Source: Solicoccozyma terricola (taxonomy: Eukaryota > Basidiomycota > Tremellomycetes > Filobasidiales > Piskurozymaceae). From it: DNA of 64,000 bases. The DNA is taken from the NCBI GenBank assembly GCA_001600875.1, contig BCLD01000019.1, forward strand, positions 288,601 to 352,600. The letters run 5' to 3'. Every line of letters begins with the position of its first letter. Positions within the stretch are counted from its first letter, which is position 1. The position numbers and the translations under genes are program-made. The notes under the pieces are model-generated. The model did no database searches. It was not told the DNA's origin and was given only the letters and a program-made list of their open reading frames with translations. Below are positions 34,786 to 47,091 of this stretch, piece by piece.

Positions 34786-35887
34786 TCAAGCTAATAAATC
34801 CTTCTTGATTCTCTCCGCTAACGGTCCCGCTGAAGCTGGATTCTGACCAGTATACAATTTCCCATCCACGACTACTTTCACACCCCAATCCTCCGTTCTC
34901 TCGTAATTCCCACCTAATTTCTGTAATTCATCTTCGAGAAGGAATGGGATTGTCCCTATACCACCAGCGCTGTATATACCAACCGACCAACCAATCAGCC
35001 ACCAATCCACGGGGGTTTCCGCAATCAATACATCAAAAAAAAAGAAAGCCGATAAAAGGCGGGGATTAGGAAACAAAACCACTCACGCTTCTTCTTCAGT
35101 ATTAGAAAACCCAGTGAAATTTTTCCCTTTGATCAGTGGTTCCCCGTTGATTGTTGGTTTGAGTAAGACAGCAGGAGCATGACAAACAGCTGCTGTGATC
35201 TTATTCGATGTGTAGAACTAAGGTAATATATAAATCAGAAGGACGTTCCAATGAGTCCCCCCCCCCCCCTAAAAACATCCCTAATGCAAAACTAGGTACT
35301 CACATCCTCAATCAACTTGATACTCGTTGTATCATACGCCAAGTCAATGACAGGTCCATGACCACCAACGTAAAATATAGCGTCGAATTCAGATGCTTTA
35401 ACAGAAGATAACTTTACTGTATTCTTGACTAGTTGTTGAGCGGTTTTATCATGTAAGAATTTGGCACATCCTGGATCCTCAGCAAAGGCTTTAGCCGAGC
35501 CCTGGTGTGAAAGAAAAAGAAAAAGAAAAAACCCGTTTCAGAAAGGTCAGTTTGATTGGGTTTTAATCAGCGGATACAATGTGAAAGTAAGACTCACAGG
35601 GTCAAGAGGAGCTTCTCCACCAGCTGGAGAAGCGAGGGTAAGATCGAATTCATCCTTGAATACGTAATAAGGATGAGCGAGCTCAGGGAGGTACCATCCT
35701 GTAGCACCCTTATCGTCTGATTTGTTCACAAGAGAGAGAAATATATCAAAACCATGGTTAGCGGATGTGTATATAGTTTCTGGTGTTCTGAATTTGAAGG
35801 GGGTTTCATTTTCTCGGGGGAAAACTTACTAAGGAGCTTGTTGGCTGATGTGAGGACGATGAGGATTTTCTTTGGACCGGCTGGCAT
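34786..35887 (-). CDS. DJ-1/PfpI family protein (HSP31-type glyoxalase/chaperone)
   Basis: Five exons in phase (35830-35887, 35598-35716, 35304-35501, 35087-35217, 34786-34969; 229 aa). Class I glutamine-amidotransferase-like fold. The catalytic nucleophile elbow is ITAAVCHAPAVLL (Cys), the preceding Glu sits in LASPAGGEAPLDP, and a His occurs in FYVGGHGPVIDL. Length and motifs match yeast Hsp31 and bacterial HchA-like glutathione-independent glyoxalase III, which detoxifies methylglyoxal and protects proteins in stress. The C-terminus TGQNPASAGPLAERI is typical. Intron 3 carries a C-run (about 35262-35272). Cytosolic; no targeting signal. Confidence 0.92.
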
Positions 35888-36866
35888 TGTTGATTGATTG
35901 ATTGATCGATTGATTGTATTGTGTTGGAGATCTGGCTGAAGGGAAGTATCGGGTGCAAGCATTTGGGCTTAACGGGACTTGGCAGCTTATGTGGATGTGA
36001 TATTAGATCATGTGTTGCGTCACAGCCTCCACCTTATGATGACGACAGCACATAACTGGGAACTCCGGAAAGTTGGCGGGGTCTCACGACGAAACCACCT
36101 GGGAAAGTAGTTGGGATGGGGACAGGGTTCTAACAGAAATGAATTTCAGCGCGCACCCGACGTTCTGTAACTGAGTGATGGCTGGACGTTGGATGTGTGG
36201 GAATGTGTTACGGTGATTTCCCTGTCCGAGTGTCTTGCTGTTGCGCATTGCCCATTCCAACGGAATCATCGGACGGATACAAAAGAGAGGAAAATGTTAA
36301 ATTTTGGTTAATCCAAGGGGCAGCACTGGGTCTTGTGGCTCTGTGGCTCTGTCGGTCTGTCGGGTCTGTCGGTCTGTCGGTCTGGGTGGAGTGGGAATTG
36401 ATACAGTTCAGTTTTCAGTTTTGTCAAATCATCCTCAGACATTCCCCATGTATTCGAGCGCCACATGCAGAATTAAGAGCGCACAGAGGGCGTGGAGCAT
36501 GTTTTCAGTTGTTTGGATTGTTATGAGACCCCCCCCCCCCCTCCGGTTGGTCAGCGCCCGAGTCTAGACATACACAAGGGGCCATACCGACAAATCTCTG
36601 GCGAGGTCGTCGTCAGTCGGAGATAACAGAACAGAACAGAACAGAACAGGAAAGAACACCACCCACCACCAACCACGCACCCACCCCCGTCCAAGAGACC
36701 GTCGAGCAATCTTCCAACTCGCTCTCGACGCGCGCTGCCGATATTTTCCACGAGGTCGAGCCCGACCAACCACAAACAAACTCCAGCCAGCTGCATTTGG
36801 TGATGGCCATCTAACACCCAACACCACCCCACGCCCTCTCTTCTCCGCTGACCTACTCGGTAGGGG
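35888..36866. other. Divergent intergenic region with simple repeats
   Basis: About 980 bp between the divergent DJ-1 family and MHYT genes. It holds TCTGTCGG/GTCTGTCG repeats (36340-36392), a C-run (36531-36542) and an AGAAC repeat (36625-36652). No gene seen. Confidence 0.5.
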
Positions 36867-39800
36867 ATGACCTCGCGGACGATGGCAAGGATCAGTAGAT
36901 GGTGGGTCATTCCCGCCATATGCTACTCCTCATCTCTGTCGTTCGCAATCGGTTCAACAAACGCTCATCCAACGACTCTACAACAACACGGTCGTTCACA
37001 TCGAGCACATATGGATGTTATATTGGATGATGAAAGATCAACATGGTCCAGTGCGGTACATCATGGTCATTCGATCAATCACCACCCTGTTCCAATCGCT
37101 CAATCTAATCTGCATAGCAACATAACCTCAGTGTTGATCGTTCGCGCAATCATCCCATTCTCAAGTCGATCGTACACCATGCCAAGTCAATACACGGAGC
37201 TAACGCAAACATTCAACGCGGGATTCATCGTCCTGAGTTATGTCATCGCGGTGGTTGGAAGCTGGTGCACTCTCGAGTTGTTATTGAGACGGTGAGTGTG
37301 ACGTCCGATCGATCGAGAGGGTGGGTGTAAGAAGTGAGGGGGGGCTAAATATCGTTGTCTTCAATTAGTACATCCAACCGTGGCGTATCCAACATTCTCC
37401 TCCTCGTTTTCGCTGGAATCTGCTTCGGTGCAGTCTCCACTTTCTCCATGCACTTCATCGGTAACAATTCTCTAACTCTACGCCGTCAACCCGTTGCTTC
37501 AAGGGTCTACCACCCATTAACTCTAGCCTATTCCGCTGGATTCACCGTCCTTAGTTTGGTCGTTAGTTGTGTTTGCATGATCGGCGCTTTCTTCGTCATG
37601 GGTTTAGATATTCATTGGGATGGGATTGTCAATTGCCTCAAGTGTGGACAAGGGAGGAACGAGAATGATGGAAATTTCGACGGGACGAGTTCAACAGACG
37701 ATGATAGTGAAAGGGATTTAGCTTTCACGTTGGCTGCTGCTGGATCCCAAGAAGTAACGAAACCAACGATTACTGGAACTCGACGAGGTGGTGAAAATGA
37801 TGTTTCTCTCGATAAACCCAAAATGGACGCGAACAAGACTTCTCTCTCACCCGAAATGAAGAAGCTACGAGTTCGTCAAAATATCGAAAATGTCATAGCA
37901 AACCTAGAATGGACGCCAAGGTGGAATATGTGGGATATGCCGACTGGGAAAGCCGGTGGAACGAGGAAGAAACCACGGTTGACTAAGCAGCAAGCGGACG
38001 ATAAAGCATGGGAGGTCGAAGTGCAGCAGTCCGGACGGAGGATACGAAACAGTACAGATGGTGTGGCGGTGGTATCGAATCAGAATGAAGTGGACCTTCT
38101 CGCAAAGGAGGAGGATGTTGAAAGAAGTCCAAGGTTACATTCGACATGGGAGACCGCAAACCCCACACTTCAGGAGAACACGATGGCATCACGATCGCAC
38201 TCGCTGTCATCGTCACCGTCATCGTCCCCGTCACCTTTCCAACCTCTCCTTCAATCCCGGCGAGGGTCGGATCCATCCGCCTCAAGCTTCCCCAGGTTCC
38301 CCCCAATGAACGGTACACCAACCTCGCCCTTTACTCCCAACTTCTCCTTCTCACCTGGAGCTTCTGCGCCACTTTTCCCTAGAGACACGGAGATTCACGA
38401 TCCTTCGTCTTCGATCCTACGGTATCCACCTCCGTCCGCGATTCCGAGTCACGTTTATGGCAGTTTTGCAGGTAGAAGATCATCGCTACCTACAAACGCA
38501 TCACCAGGAATCGGACCACGAGATTACAACACGCCATCATTCAAGTTGGCTCGAATTCAATCATTGCCTGACGCTGATGTGGAAGCTCCTCCCACTGACG
38601 AGCAGATGGAAGCTGATCGTGCGTTTATGGTAGACCGCGTACTGGAAAATGCGAGAGCGCTCTCGATCGGATATGATTCGGCGGCTGCTCAGATGGGCAA
38701 AGAGGCTACCGGTCAGGGCAGTGGAATGGAAGCCATTCCTTCTTTCGCAGGTGTTGTAGGAGAAGAGAACAAGTTCAACAGTATCACCTCTAGGGGGCTT
38801 GCATCTGCGCTCGTTGGAGAATCGTCTTCGAGGCATCACGGCCGGCTGAAGAAGCGAGAACGAATGAGACTGGAGAAGGCGAGGTTGGCTGGATGGAAGA
38901 AATGGCTTGGATGGGGTGTGGTAACGAAAGGGGAGATTTTCAAAATCTTGATTGCAGGGATCATTGCTGGGTGGGGTATTGCTGGGATGCGTGAGTCTCA
39001 CCCTGCGTCTTTGACCCGGAAATTATGTGCAAAAGCTAACGCGGTGCACCTCATGGCAGATTACATCGGTCAAAGATCGATCGTCTCCATCCCCTACATC
39101 GCTTACCAGGCTGGTGCTGTGGTGGGGAGTGTTGTCATCGCATGCAGTGCCGTCGTCATTGGCCTCTATATCATGTTCATCATTTTGCGGCCAAAACTCA
39201 AGCATGGCTGGCCGGTCAAGATTGGTGTGGCGTTGGTACTAGGTGCAGCGGTGTGTCTCATGCACTATGTTGGGATGACAGGTGAGTGTAATATACAGGA
39301 CAGATTGAGAGCGACGATGCGGGGCACTAACGCATGATCCACAGGCACGCATTACGGCCTCATCAAGGGACAGGCAGCCCCGCCTAGTGCTCATACCGCT
39401 CAAAGCACCAAAAATGCCATTACTGGCCTTGTTGCTGGTCTCGCATTTATCTGCTGCGGCGCCATCTTCTCTTTCTTGATTGTTGCTCACATCAAGATGG
39501 TCCGTAGCAAGAAAGGCCGGCGCCGCGTTGTTGTGGCTGCCATGATCTACGACCAGGAGGATCGATTGCTCGTTGGCACTGATGGTGTCTTGCCAACGTC
39601 CGATATCATTGCTACCGAGGAACGTCCAAGCAGGAGGTCGTTGGGTCGTTCGATGTCGCCTTCGTCTTGGGATGCGAATTCTACCAACTCGAGTGTACTG
39701 CATGTGGACCTCACCCCAAGTCATCCCGCCTTTATCGCTGCCTTGCGAAGCACCTGGGCATGGAGGCAACCGGGTGTGGTACCTCCAACCACTAGCAGCG

Positions 39801-41484
39801 GGCTGTCCGTATCAGCGGATGACCATAGTCAAGCTGAGAGGGGGGACGCACCGTCGAGAAACACGTCGGATTCGATCGGACGGCGTTCATCAACCATTTC
39901 GGCTATGGATTCGGCTTCATATCCTTTAATGTTTGGCCATTCGCCGCCTCTCACGCAAAATGTGAGTAAATTCCTGGAGCGGTTCAACGCAGCGGTTGGC
40001 AGGTTGTCGTCACTGGTCACGGGCAACGATCAAAACGTCCGGAGATTAGGTGTCTTGTACGATCGGATGTTGACAACGTGAGTACCGATGTGATTCTGTG
40101 CTGCATCACGCTGACAGGTGTCTACGGTCGGCGTAGTGGTTATTTCTCTATCGATGGGACCGATCCACATAAAAAACAGCACATGACCGTAACCAAAGGT
40201 CAATTGATCTTTCTCGTCCGACGCCTCGCCTCGTCCGCCGAGAAGAAGCAGCTCGTCGCTCGCGGCTTCTTCTTTGCTGAGCCCCTGGCTGTTTCGGAGG
40301 TGATGTCCAAGGCGCTTGCCGTCCCTGTGGAGAACCTCGTTGAGGTCATGCGCGACCAGAGGGACTTCTGTGACTATGGGCTGTCCTCGGGTATCAAACC
40401 CGGTCGCCTCTATGCCGGGGTGTGCATAATCCAACCTACGACATTCGAGGGCATTCAAATTCTAGTTGGACGAAGACGTCATTCATTACCAATGCGCGAG
40501 ATTTGCCCCCTCGCCACTTCACCTTTGGCTATTCGCTCAACCAGCACGGATAGATCCGCCGATGCAGTACTGGGTACCGTTGAGGAGATCGGCGAGGCCT
40601 TGACTGCCCTTCATGGACAGACTTTGTTCGATCTCATGGCGCCCCTCGGGCAATTCGAGGATGGAGAGGAAAAGAAGCAAGAGGACACTCTTGTGACTCG
40701 TCTTCGCTCCGCCCTCATTCGTGCATTAATCCCGATGCTCGACTTGACCCTGACGTCAAAGGCCATGAGCAAGATACTTCCTCGACTCATCATCACACCT
40801 TACCTTATTCCCATGGCGGCGCCGCTTCAAGCGGGTAAAACTTCAAATCCAGGCAATCCTGGTGTTGAGAACATGCAGACCGCTTGGATGATCGTATTCA
40901 AGGCGGTCTTGAATGCCGACGGCGATTACACCGCTCTTGACTGGGAGAATTGGAATTTATTCCGGGCGCAGAGCGAGTGTGTCTCCAAAGAGGGTCGAAG
41001 TGCACAAGTCTTGGCCAAGGTAATGGCGGCCAACGCCGTTGTGCCATCAGACGAAATGCTGCGCGCTCGCCGTCCCAGCAAGATTCAGTGGAACATGAGC
41101 GGGTTGCCAGGATTACCGGACTCGCCGCCGGAGAATCCCATTTATGACAGTGCGAAGTCCGGCCTTCAATCAAGTCCATCTCTATCACAGGCATCGCAGT
41201 TGTTTGGCGCAGGTTACAAACTCGGCGAACTCGGCGAGGACGTCAAGTCCAGTGATCCGATGTCAGAGTTTTCCGCTCATTCCTGTTCGTCTGCAAATTC
41301 GACGAAGCATGTGAACGTTGCAAGGCGGTCTTCGCTTGCTCCGGGCTATAATACGCATGATCAGATCTCTCTGAATGAAACGTCGAATGTGGGAGTTGCC
41401 AGCTGGGATCCGGACTGGCTCGTTCGACTACTACGAGAGGACCTATATTTACGACAGGATTGGGACATTGACCTGGAGGAGTGA
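36867..41484 (+). CDS. MHYT-domain membrane sensor protein
   Basis: Five exons in phase (36867-37291, 37369-38990, 39060-39281, 39345-40077, 40137-41484; 1,449 aa). Seven predicted membrane helices with the bacterial MHYT signatures: MHFIG at the end of helix 2, MHYIG at the end of helix 4 (across an exon junction) and MHYVGMTGTHYG after helix 6. In bacteria these His/Met motifs are proposed to bind copper and sense gases or redox. A disordered cytosolic loop of about 430 residues is inserted between helices 3 and 4, and about 600 cytosolic residues follow helix 7. The soluble tail has helical-looking blocks (TKGQLIFLVRRLASSAEKKQ, PLAVSEVMSKALAVPVENLV) but no recognised enzyme domain. Start uncertain: ATG 36867 adds a signal-like hydrophobic stretch; ATG 37179 (MPSQYTELTQ) begins just before helix 1 and is also plausible. 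Confidence 0.88.
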
Positions 41485-41584
41485 ATGTGTATGGGCATAT
41501 CGTCTATGAGGTTATTTCACATAGCGCGGTCATTCCGCTATCACAGTTGTATTGGTTAGGAACCCAGCATCAGATTCCTCATGG

Positions 41585-43699
41585 TCATGCGTTGGCCATC
41601 TTCTCCTTGAGCTTAGCCTCTACAGTCTTCATGTACACGTCCGTAGTCACCCAGTGCTCCCTGGTCATCTTCGCCCCGTACATAGCCAAGGCGAGATCTT
41701 TGGTCATAATGCCATCGATGTCGATCGTCTCAACACAGCTCTCCTCGAGCTTTTGTGCGAAACTAGCGAGGTCTGGCGTGTCGTCTAGCTTGGCTCGGAA
41801 GGCGAGTCCTCGGGTCCATGCGAAGATGGAGGCGACAGGGTTGGTGGATGTCTCATTGCCCTTTTGGTATTCACGGTAGTGGCGGGTGACGGTGCCGTGC
41901 GCAGCTTCGGCTTCCATCGTGGTACCATCGGGAGTGATGAGCTCCGACGTCATCATACCAAGACTGCCAAAACCTTGCGCAAGAATGTCACTCTGCACAT
42001 CACCGTCGTAGTTCTTGCACGCCCAGACGAAGCCTCCTGAGGACTTGATTGCTTGAGCTACCATGTCATCTGCTCGTCGTCGACAGGTCAGTAAGTACAC
42101 TGGTGATTGTCTCATTTCACTGTTTGACCTACCAATCAGGCGGTGCTCATACCATATACCAAGCTTCTTGAATTCGCCCTCGTAGTCGCTAGAATCAGGT
42201 TTCGTGAAGTCAGCGCCGTGTTGCAGGATTTACTAAAAGATATGCGACGCTCACCTCTCGTATACCTCCTGGAAAATGTCCTTGAAACGACCATCGTACT
42301 TCTTCAGAATAGTGCTGAGATGATTGGGCAGCAGTCAGTTACAGCTTGGTTTGCAGTGTCTGATGAAGTCGATCAACGCACTTCTTTGTAGACATGTACT
42401 GCATAAACGTGACAATATCAGTCGTTGCTCAGTGACACGTTTTTCCGAAACAGGACACTCACCAACGGCATCTTCTTGGAGATCGCCATTTTGAAAGAAG
42501 AGTGCGCGAATCCGATTATCGACTAGTGTGTGCCATGTGGTCAAGTCAGCGTCGTAACGGTCTGGTGCACATTACAGCACTCACCTCATCGGTGTTATAC
42601 ATGGCCATTGCCACACCCTTTCCCTTGAAGTCATACACATTCATTGTGGTAGCTTCACTTCCATCAGCAGGAGTGTAAATGAGCTGAAGTTTTCCTGGTC
42701 CCGGAGCGATGAAGTCGGTTGACCGGTACTATTGCGGTGTGTAAGCAAAGACGCGAGCTTTATCCTTCGAACCACCGGGAAGACCTCACCTGGTCACCAA
42801 ACGCATGTCGACCAATGACAATAGGCTTTACCCATCCTGGGATTGGCTTTGGGATTCGCTCGATGATGATAGGTTCCCTGAAGACGGTACCTCCCAGGAT
42901 ATTCCGGATCTACAGTACGTGGGAAATGCACGTTATTAGGGACCATCCACTTAACAAGGATGATAGAGATACACACGGTACCGTTGGGACTCCTCCACAT
43001 TTGCTTGAGGTTGAATTCTGTTAGTGTTTTCGACAGTCAGACGTTGTAGTACTAGGAGTTCACGACATTATACCTCACCCTTCACCCTAGCCTCATCTGG
43101 AGTAATAGTAGCGCACTTGACACCGACGTTGTATTTCTTGATTGCTTCCGCTGAATCGATTGTCACTTGGTCATCGGTCTGATGAAACATCAGAGAGGTG
43201 GACAGATCAGTCCATGCACGGATGAATGTACCGCTCGTGGACTGACAGCATCACGGTTCTCCATTCCCAGGTCGTAGTATTTTAGTTCGATATCCAAGTT
43301 CGGTAGGATAAGCTACGTATGCGACATACGCTGGTCAGCTTGCGCTGGTCAACAAATGCGTAACTATGTTCACATACCTCCTCTCGAATCTTTTTCCAAA
43401 TGATCCTTGTCATCTCGTCTCCATCTAGCTCCACGACGGGATTCTTCACCTTGATCTTGGTTTGAACAGCTTGAAATGCATATCCTATCGGCAACGCTCT
43501 CAGAAATGTTAGCAGACTGGAGGAAAGAGTCACGCAAGGCCGCACGCATACCTCTATTGGTCATCGTAGAGCAAGCTGCAGCTGCGTTTTGGAAATGACG
43601 ACCTGGACGTGCGATGGCGCGAGAGATTGCAAACTATAGGGAGCAGCGATTCGGATTAGCTTGCAGAACTTAATGTGGTATTCCCATAAGACTCGCCAT
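41585..43699 (-). CDS. IDP1: NADP-dependent isocitrate dehydrogenase, probably mitochondrial
   Basis: Oxidative decarboxylation of isocitrate to 2-oxoglutarate with NADPH production. Family blocks across at least ten small exons: [160 protein letters not shown]. The C-terminus [12 protein letters not shown] lacks an obvious peroxisomal signal. Upstream of the enzyme an exon at 43552-43633 encodes an Arg/Ala-rich stretch ([20 protein letters not shown]) typical of a mitochondrial presequence. The initiator is unresolved: the nearest ATG (43697-43699) cannot be joined in phase with a standard donor, and an internal ATG (MTNRALP) would remove the presequence. One exon (42382-42398) is 17 nt. Confidence 0.9.
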
Positions 43700-43952
43700 A
43701 ACTCGATATCTAGACGAGCTTTCTATGGGGATGATGTTGTGACTAGGCAGCTAAACTTGTTCACTTTCGAATCTTATCTTTGACTGCGTCGGATTTGACC
43801 TCGAGACCCGGCCGAAGCGTGTAGATGGTCACGTGTCTCTCGCCACCGGGCCGACAGGTAAAGCATGGGACCGGGATGGGATCACTTCGACAAATATGTG
43901 GATAAATGCAGACTTCGCGCATGCCATACAACTGAAACCCACATCTACTCTT

Positions 43953-44689
43953 TCAACGTCTTCTTTGCCTCGGCGGCTTTGACAATTCATATTCAAGCGA
44001 TTTCTTGGTCTTGATCTGCTTGGATATAATATTACCAATGAACCTTGTAGGACGGACTAACTTGTGCATGCAGGTGGATACCCCTTCCACGAACCTATTG
44101 TGAAAGTGTATATCAGCGGCCCACAGGACAAGCTGATTTATTCTGACTTACGAGCCTATCCCCACGAGTAGAATAATGAATTCAGCACCCAAAACAACGC
44201 TCGGCTCGATACCTGATGAAGGTCCATAGTGAGTGTCCGATTTCGTCGAGGATCTCACTCTCTGGTTGTTAGGACCCTCACCCATTCTTTTAGCAGGCTT
44301 TATTATCCTTATATATACTAAGCCCATCCAGCACAAAGGGCCGAGACCGGGGACTGCTACTATGATCGGTGCCCAGCCCTGATGTCGGACTCTGAGGCCC
44401 GCTCTGCCGAATCTGTAGCCCGGTTTGCCATCGAAGACTTTACAAATTGATTCTATACCGTTCAAGATCGCTTGGGTTTCTAGGTCGTAGTCTATGTCCT
44501 TGGAAACTGACTGAGGACGCCCAGGCCATATACGGGGTATCAGTCGAGTAAATGACTCAGAAAAAAAAAGTTTATAACGCAGCTCACAATTTTATTGGCC
44601 CACACTATCTTTGAGATATCTTTGAGAGGCACCCCACCACTTCTCACCAGCTGAGCCAGCTTGGTAACGGTGAGGGGAGCGTTTGACAT
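43953..44689 (-). CDS. Unknown small membrane-associated protein
   Basis: Three exons in phase (44588-44689, 44152-44510, 43953-44094; 200 aa), clear ATG (MSNAPLTVTKLAQLV) and stop. There are two hydrophobic stretches: WAPIIVAVPGLGPLCWMGLV followed by YIRIIKPAK, and VVLGAEFIILLVGIGSFVEG. The flanks are basic and the C-terminus is strongly basic (KQIKTKKS..KPPRQRRR). The layout (FDGKPGYRFGRAGLR, PGLGPL, then a second Gly-rich hydrophobic block) faintly recalls DUF4112 membrane proteins, but the match is too weak to rely on. Not recognised otherwise. Divergent from the phytoene desaturase locus. Confidence 0.65.
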
Positions 44690-46476
44690 GATCGGCGAAG
44701 TTCGATACTGTATGCTTGGAGATGCGGCACAATAGGCAAGCTCATGTTCCAGCCCTTTTAATCCACTCGAAAAGCATGCAGCACCCCCTCCTAAACGCCT
44801 CACTATGGCAAGTCCATTCATTCTACGTAGATTCCATTCATCTCCATGGTTCCCAGAGCCCAGCGTTTCAGGGAGTCGCGTGTTTTGAATCTCCCACGTT
44901 TCACGGTGATCGATGCCCGGAACCTGGTCCTGCCGATCGATATCGTAGATCGAGCACAGATCTGGACTGCCCAGCAGCTTACATTGACGGTATCGGCGTC
45001 AGGCAAAGCATGGCATCAGAGAAGGGGGAACAAAAGCTCAAGGCGATTGTCGTAGGTGAGTTGAAGCGGGTAGATGTGTCTGTGCAACGCTAAGTGGAGC
45101 TCGGGTCATCGTTCAAAACAGGCGCAGGAGTCGGAGGAACATCTACAGCTGCTAGATTAGCACATGCAGGCTTCGACGTCGAGGTGTATGAAAAAGTGAG
45201 ATCTCTTTTCTTGCCGCTGCATGTCGTCTTTCTGAAGTTCAAAGTTCTGCCGTCCGAACACCATTCCAGGATGCCTTTTCCGGTGGTCGATGCAGTCTCA
45301 TCCACCATGATGGTTATCGATTCGACCAAGGTCCATCACTCCTGCTCCTACCACCTCTCTTACGTGACCTTTACAAGGATCTTGGGACGACATTGGAGGA
45401 ACATATCGATCTGATTAAATGCGATCCAAGTTATGTGATTCATTATCACGATGGCGAGATTGTTACTCTGAGTACGGATAGAGCAATATTGAGAGCGGAG
45501 GTGGAGAGATTCGAGGGATTAGAAGGAGTGGAAGGCCTGGAGGGGTTCTTGAAGTGGGTGATGGCAGAGTCCAAACCATGGGCCCTGAGTTGTGTTTCAG
45601 CTGATATCCTCGTTACCGTTGGCAGAGAAGCAGGCATCCACGCTTCCCTTTCCTACTCACTCATCCTCTCCAAGACGTTCCCATCCCTGTTCTCCCTTCT
45701 TCGACCGAGCTTCCTCGTCAACGCTATTGCTCTGCATCCACTAGGAAGTCTGTGGAGTCGGTGTTGTAGGTATTTCAAAACGGAGAGGTTTGTGTTTTCT
45801 GCGGCGTTTGAGAGTGAGGGAGGTGTGAGACTGACCGTCCTGATATTGCTCTACGTGATTACAGAATGAGAAGAGCGTTCTCGTTCGGGGGGGAGCATGT
45901 ATCTCGGAAGCAGTCCGTTCGATGCTCCTGGAACGTACAGGTTCGTATGATGGCTGAATGGCCAAACCCATACCGCCACTCGCTGAAACGCCAACCATTT
46001 TCAGTTTGCTACAATGGACAGAGACTGTGGAAGGTATCTGGTATCCTCGCGGTGGATTTCATAAAGTGATGATGATGGGGTTTTCCATACATGCTCGGAT
46101 TTCTAAGAGTACCGCTAAACCGGACCTACCCTTCCCTCCCATTTCATTCAGGTCGTTCAATCCCTGATCAACATCGCCGAATCCCACTCTGCCAAATTCC
46201 ATTACTCTACTCCAGTCTCCCACGTTTCAATCGACCCTCTCACATCTAGAGCGAACGGTATCGTCCTTTGTACAGGGGAGACGAAGAAAGCAGATTTAGT
46301 GATTGTGAATGCTGATTTAGTATGGTCTCATGAGAATTTATTCAAGGGTGTGGATGGAGGTATGAGGGATCCGAAGTTGGCGAAGAGGTTGAAGGGGAAA
46401 CCGCATTCGTGAGTTTGTGGGGCTTGACTATGAACTCCATACGAAGAGGGAGGGGTGTTTAAACGGGATTCTTGGG

Positions 46477-46750
46477 GGGGGGGGGGGGGGNNNNNNNNNN
46501 NNNNNNNNNNNNNNNNNNNNNNNNNNNNNNNNNNNNNNNNNNNNNNNNNNNNNNNNNNNNNNNNNNNNNNNNNNNNNNNNNNNNNNNNNNNNNNNNNNNN
46601 NNNNNNNNNNNNNNNNNNNNNNNNNNNNNNNNNNNNNNNNNNNNNNNNNNNNNNNNNNNNNNNNNNNNNNNNNNNNNNNNNNNNNNNNNNNNNNNNNNNN
46701 NNNNNNNNNNNNNNNNNNNNNNNNNNNNNNNNNNNNNNNNNNNNNNNNNN
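46477..46750. other. Assembly gap (260 N) next to a poly-G run
   Basis: A run of about 14 G, then 260 N. The gap interrupts the phytoene desaturase locus and probably hides one exon (the region between KPHS and DPSAAPP in the family). Gap length may be arbitrary. Confidence 0.95.
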
Positions 46751-47036
46751 CCGCCCCGCCCCCTGATCTGCACTAACATTCAAACCTCCCCCTCCCCCCG
46801 GCACCACCACCAACAGAGACCCATCAGCAGCTCCACCATCCAAAGACTCGATTGTAATCCTCATCCCAATCTGTCATCTCCTTCTTTCTCTCACCCCAAG
46901 ATTGGGAAACTCGTCGTTTCTAAAGCGAAGAAACAAGTGTTGGAGGTACTTTATCGGAGATTAGGGGTTGATATTGGGAAGTTGATAGTTTGGGAGTCTG
47001 TTAATACTCCGGAGAGCTGTGAGTGGGTTTGCAAGC

Positions 47037-47038
<2 letters not shown>

Positions 47039-47090
<52 letters not shown>
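47039..47090 (+). repeat. Poly-G run (about 52 nt) in a phytoene desaturase intron
   Basis: Uninterrupted G run starting about 18 nt after a GTGAGT donor, followed 60 bp later by a GGAC tetranucleotide repeat (about 47152-47175). Other C/G runs occur at 47298-47309, 47524-47539, 47586-47597 and 47960-47973. Confidence 0.85.

Positions 47091-47091
<1 letters not shown>

Noticed and set aside
43634..43699. Defining the isocitrate dehydrogenase start at the ATG GCG near 43699 with a standard intron
   Set aside because: The only GT there (GTCTTA) is a weak donor and does not keep the presequence frame; start left open.
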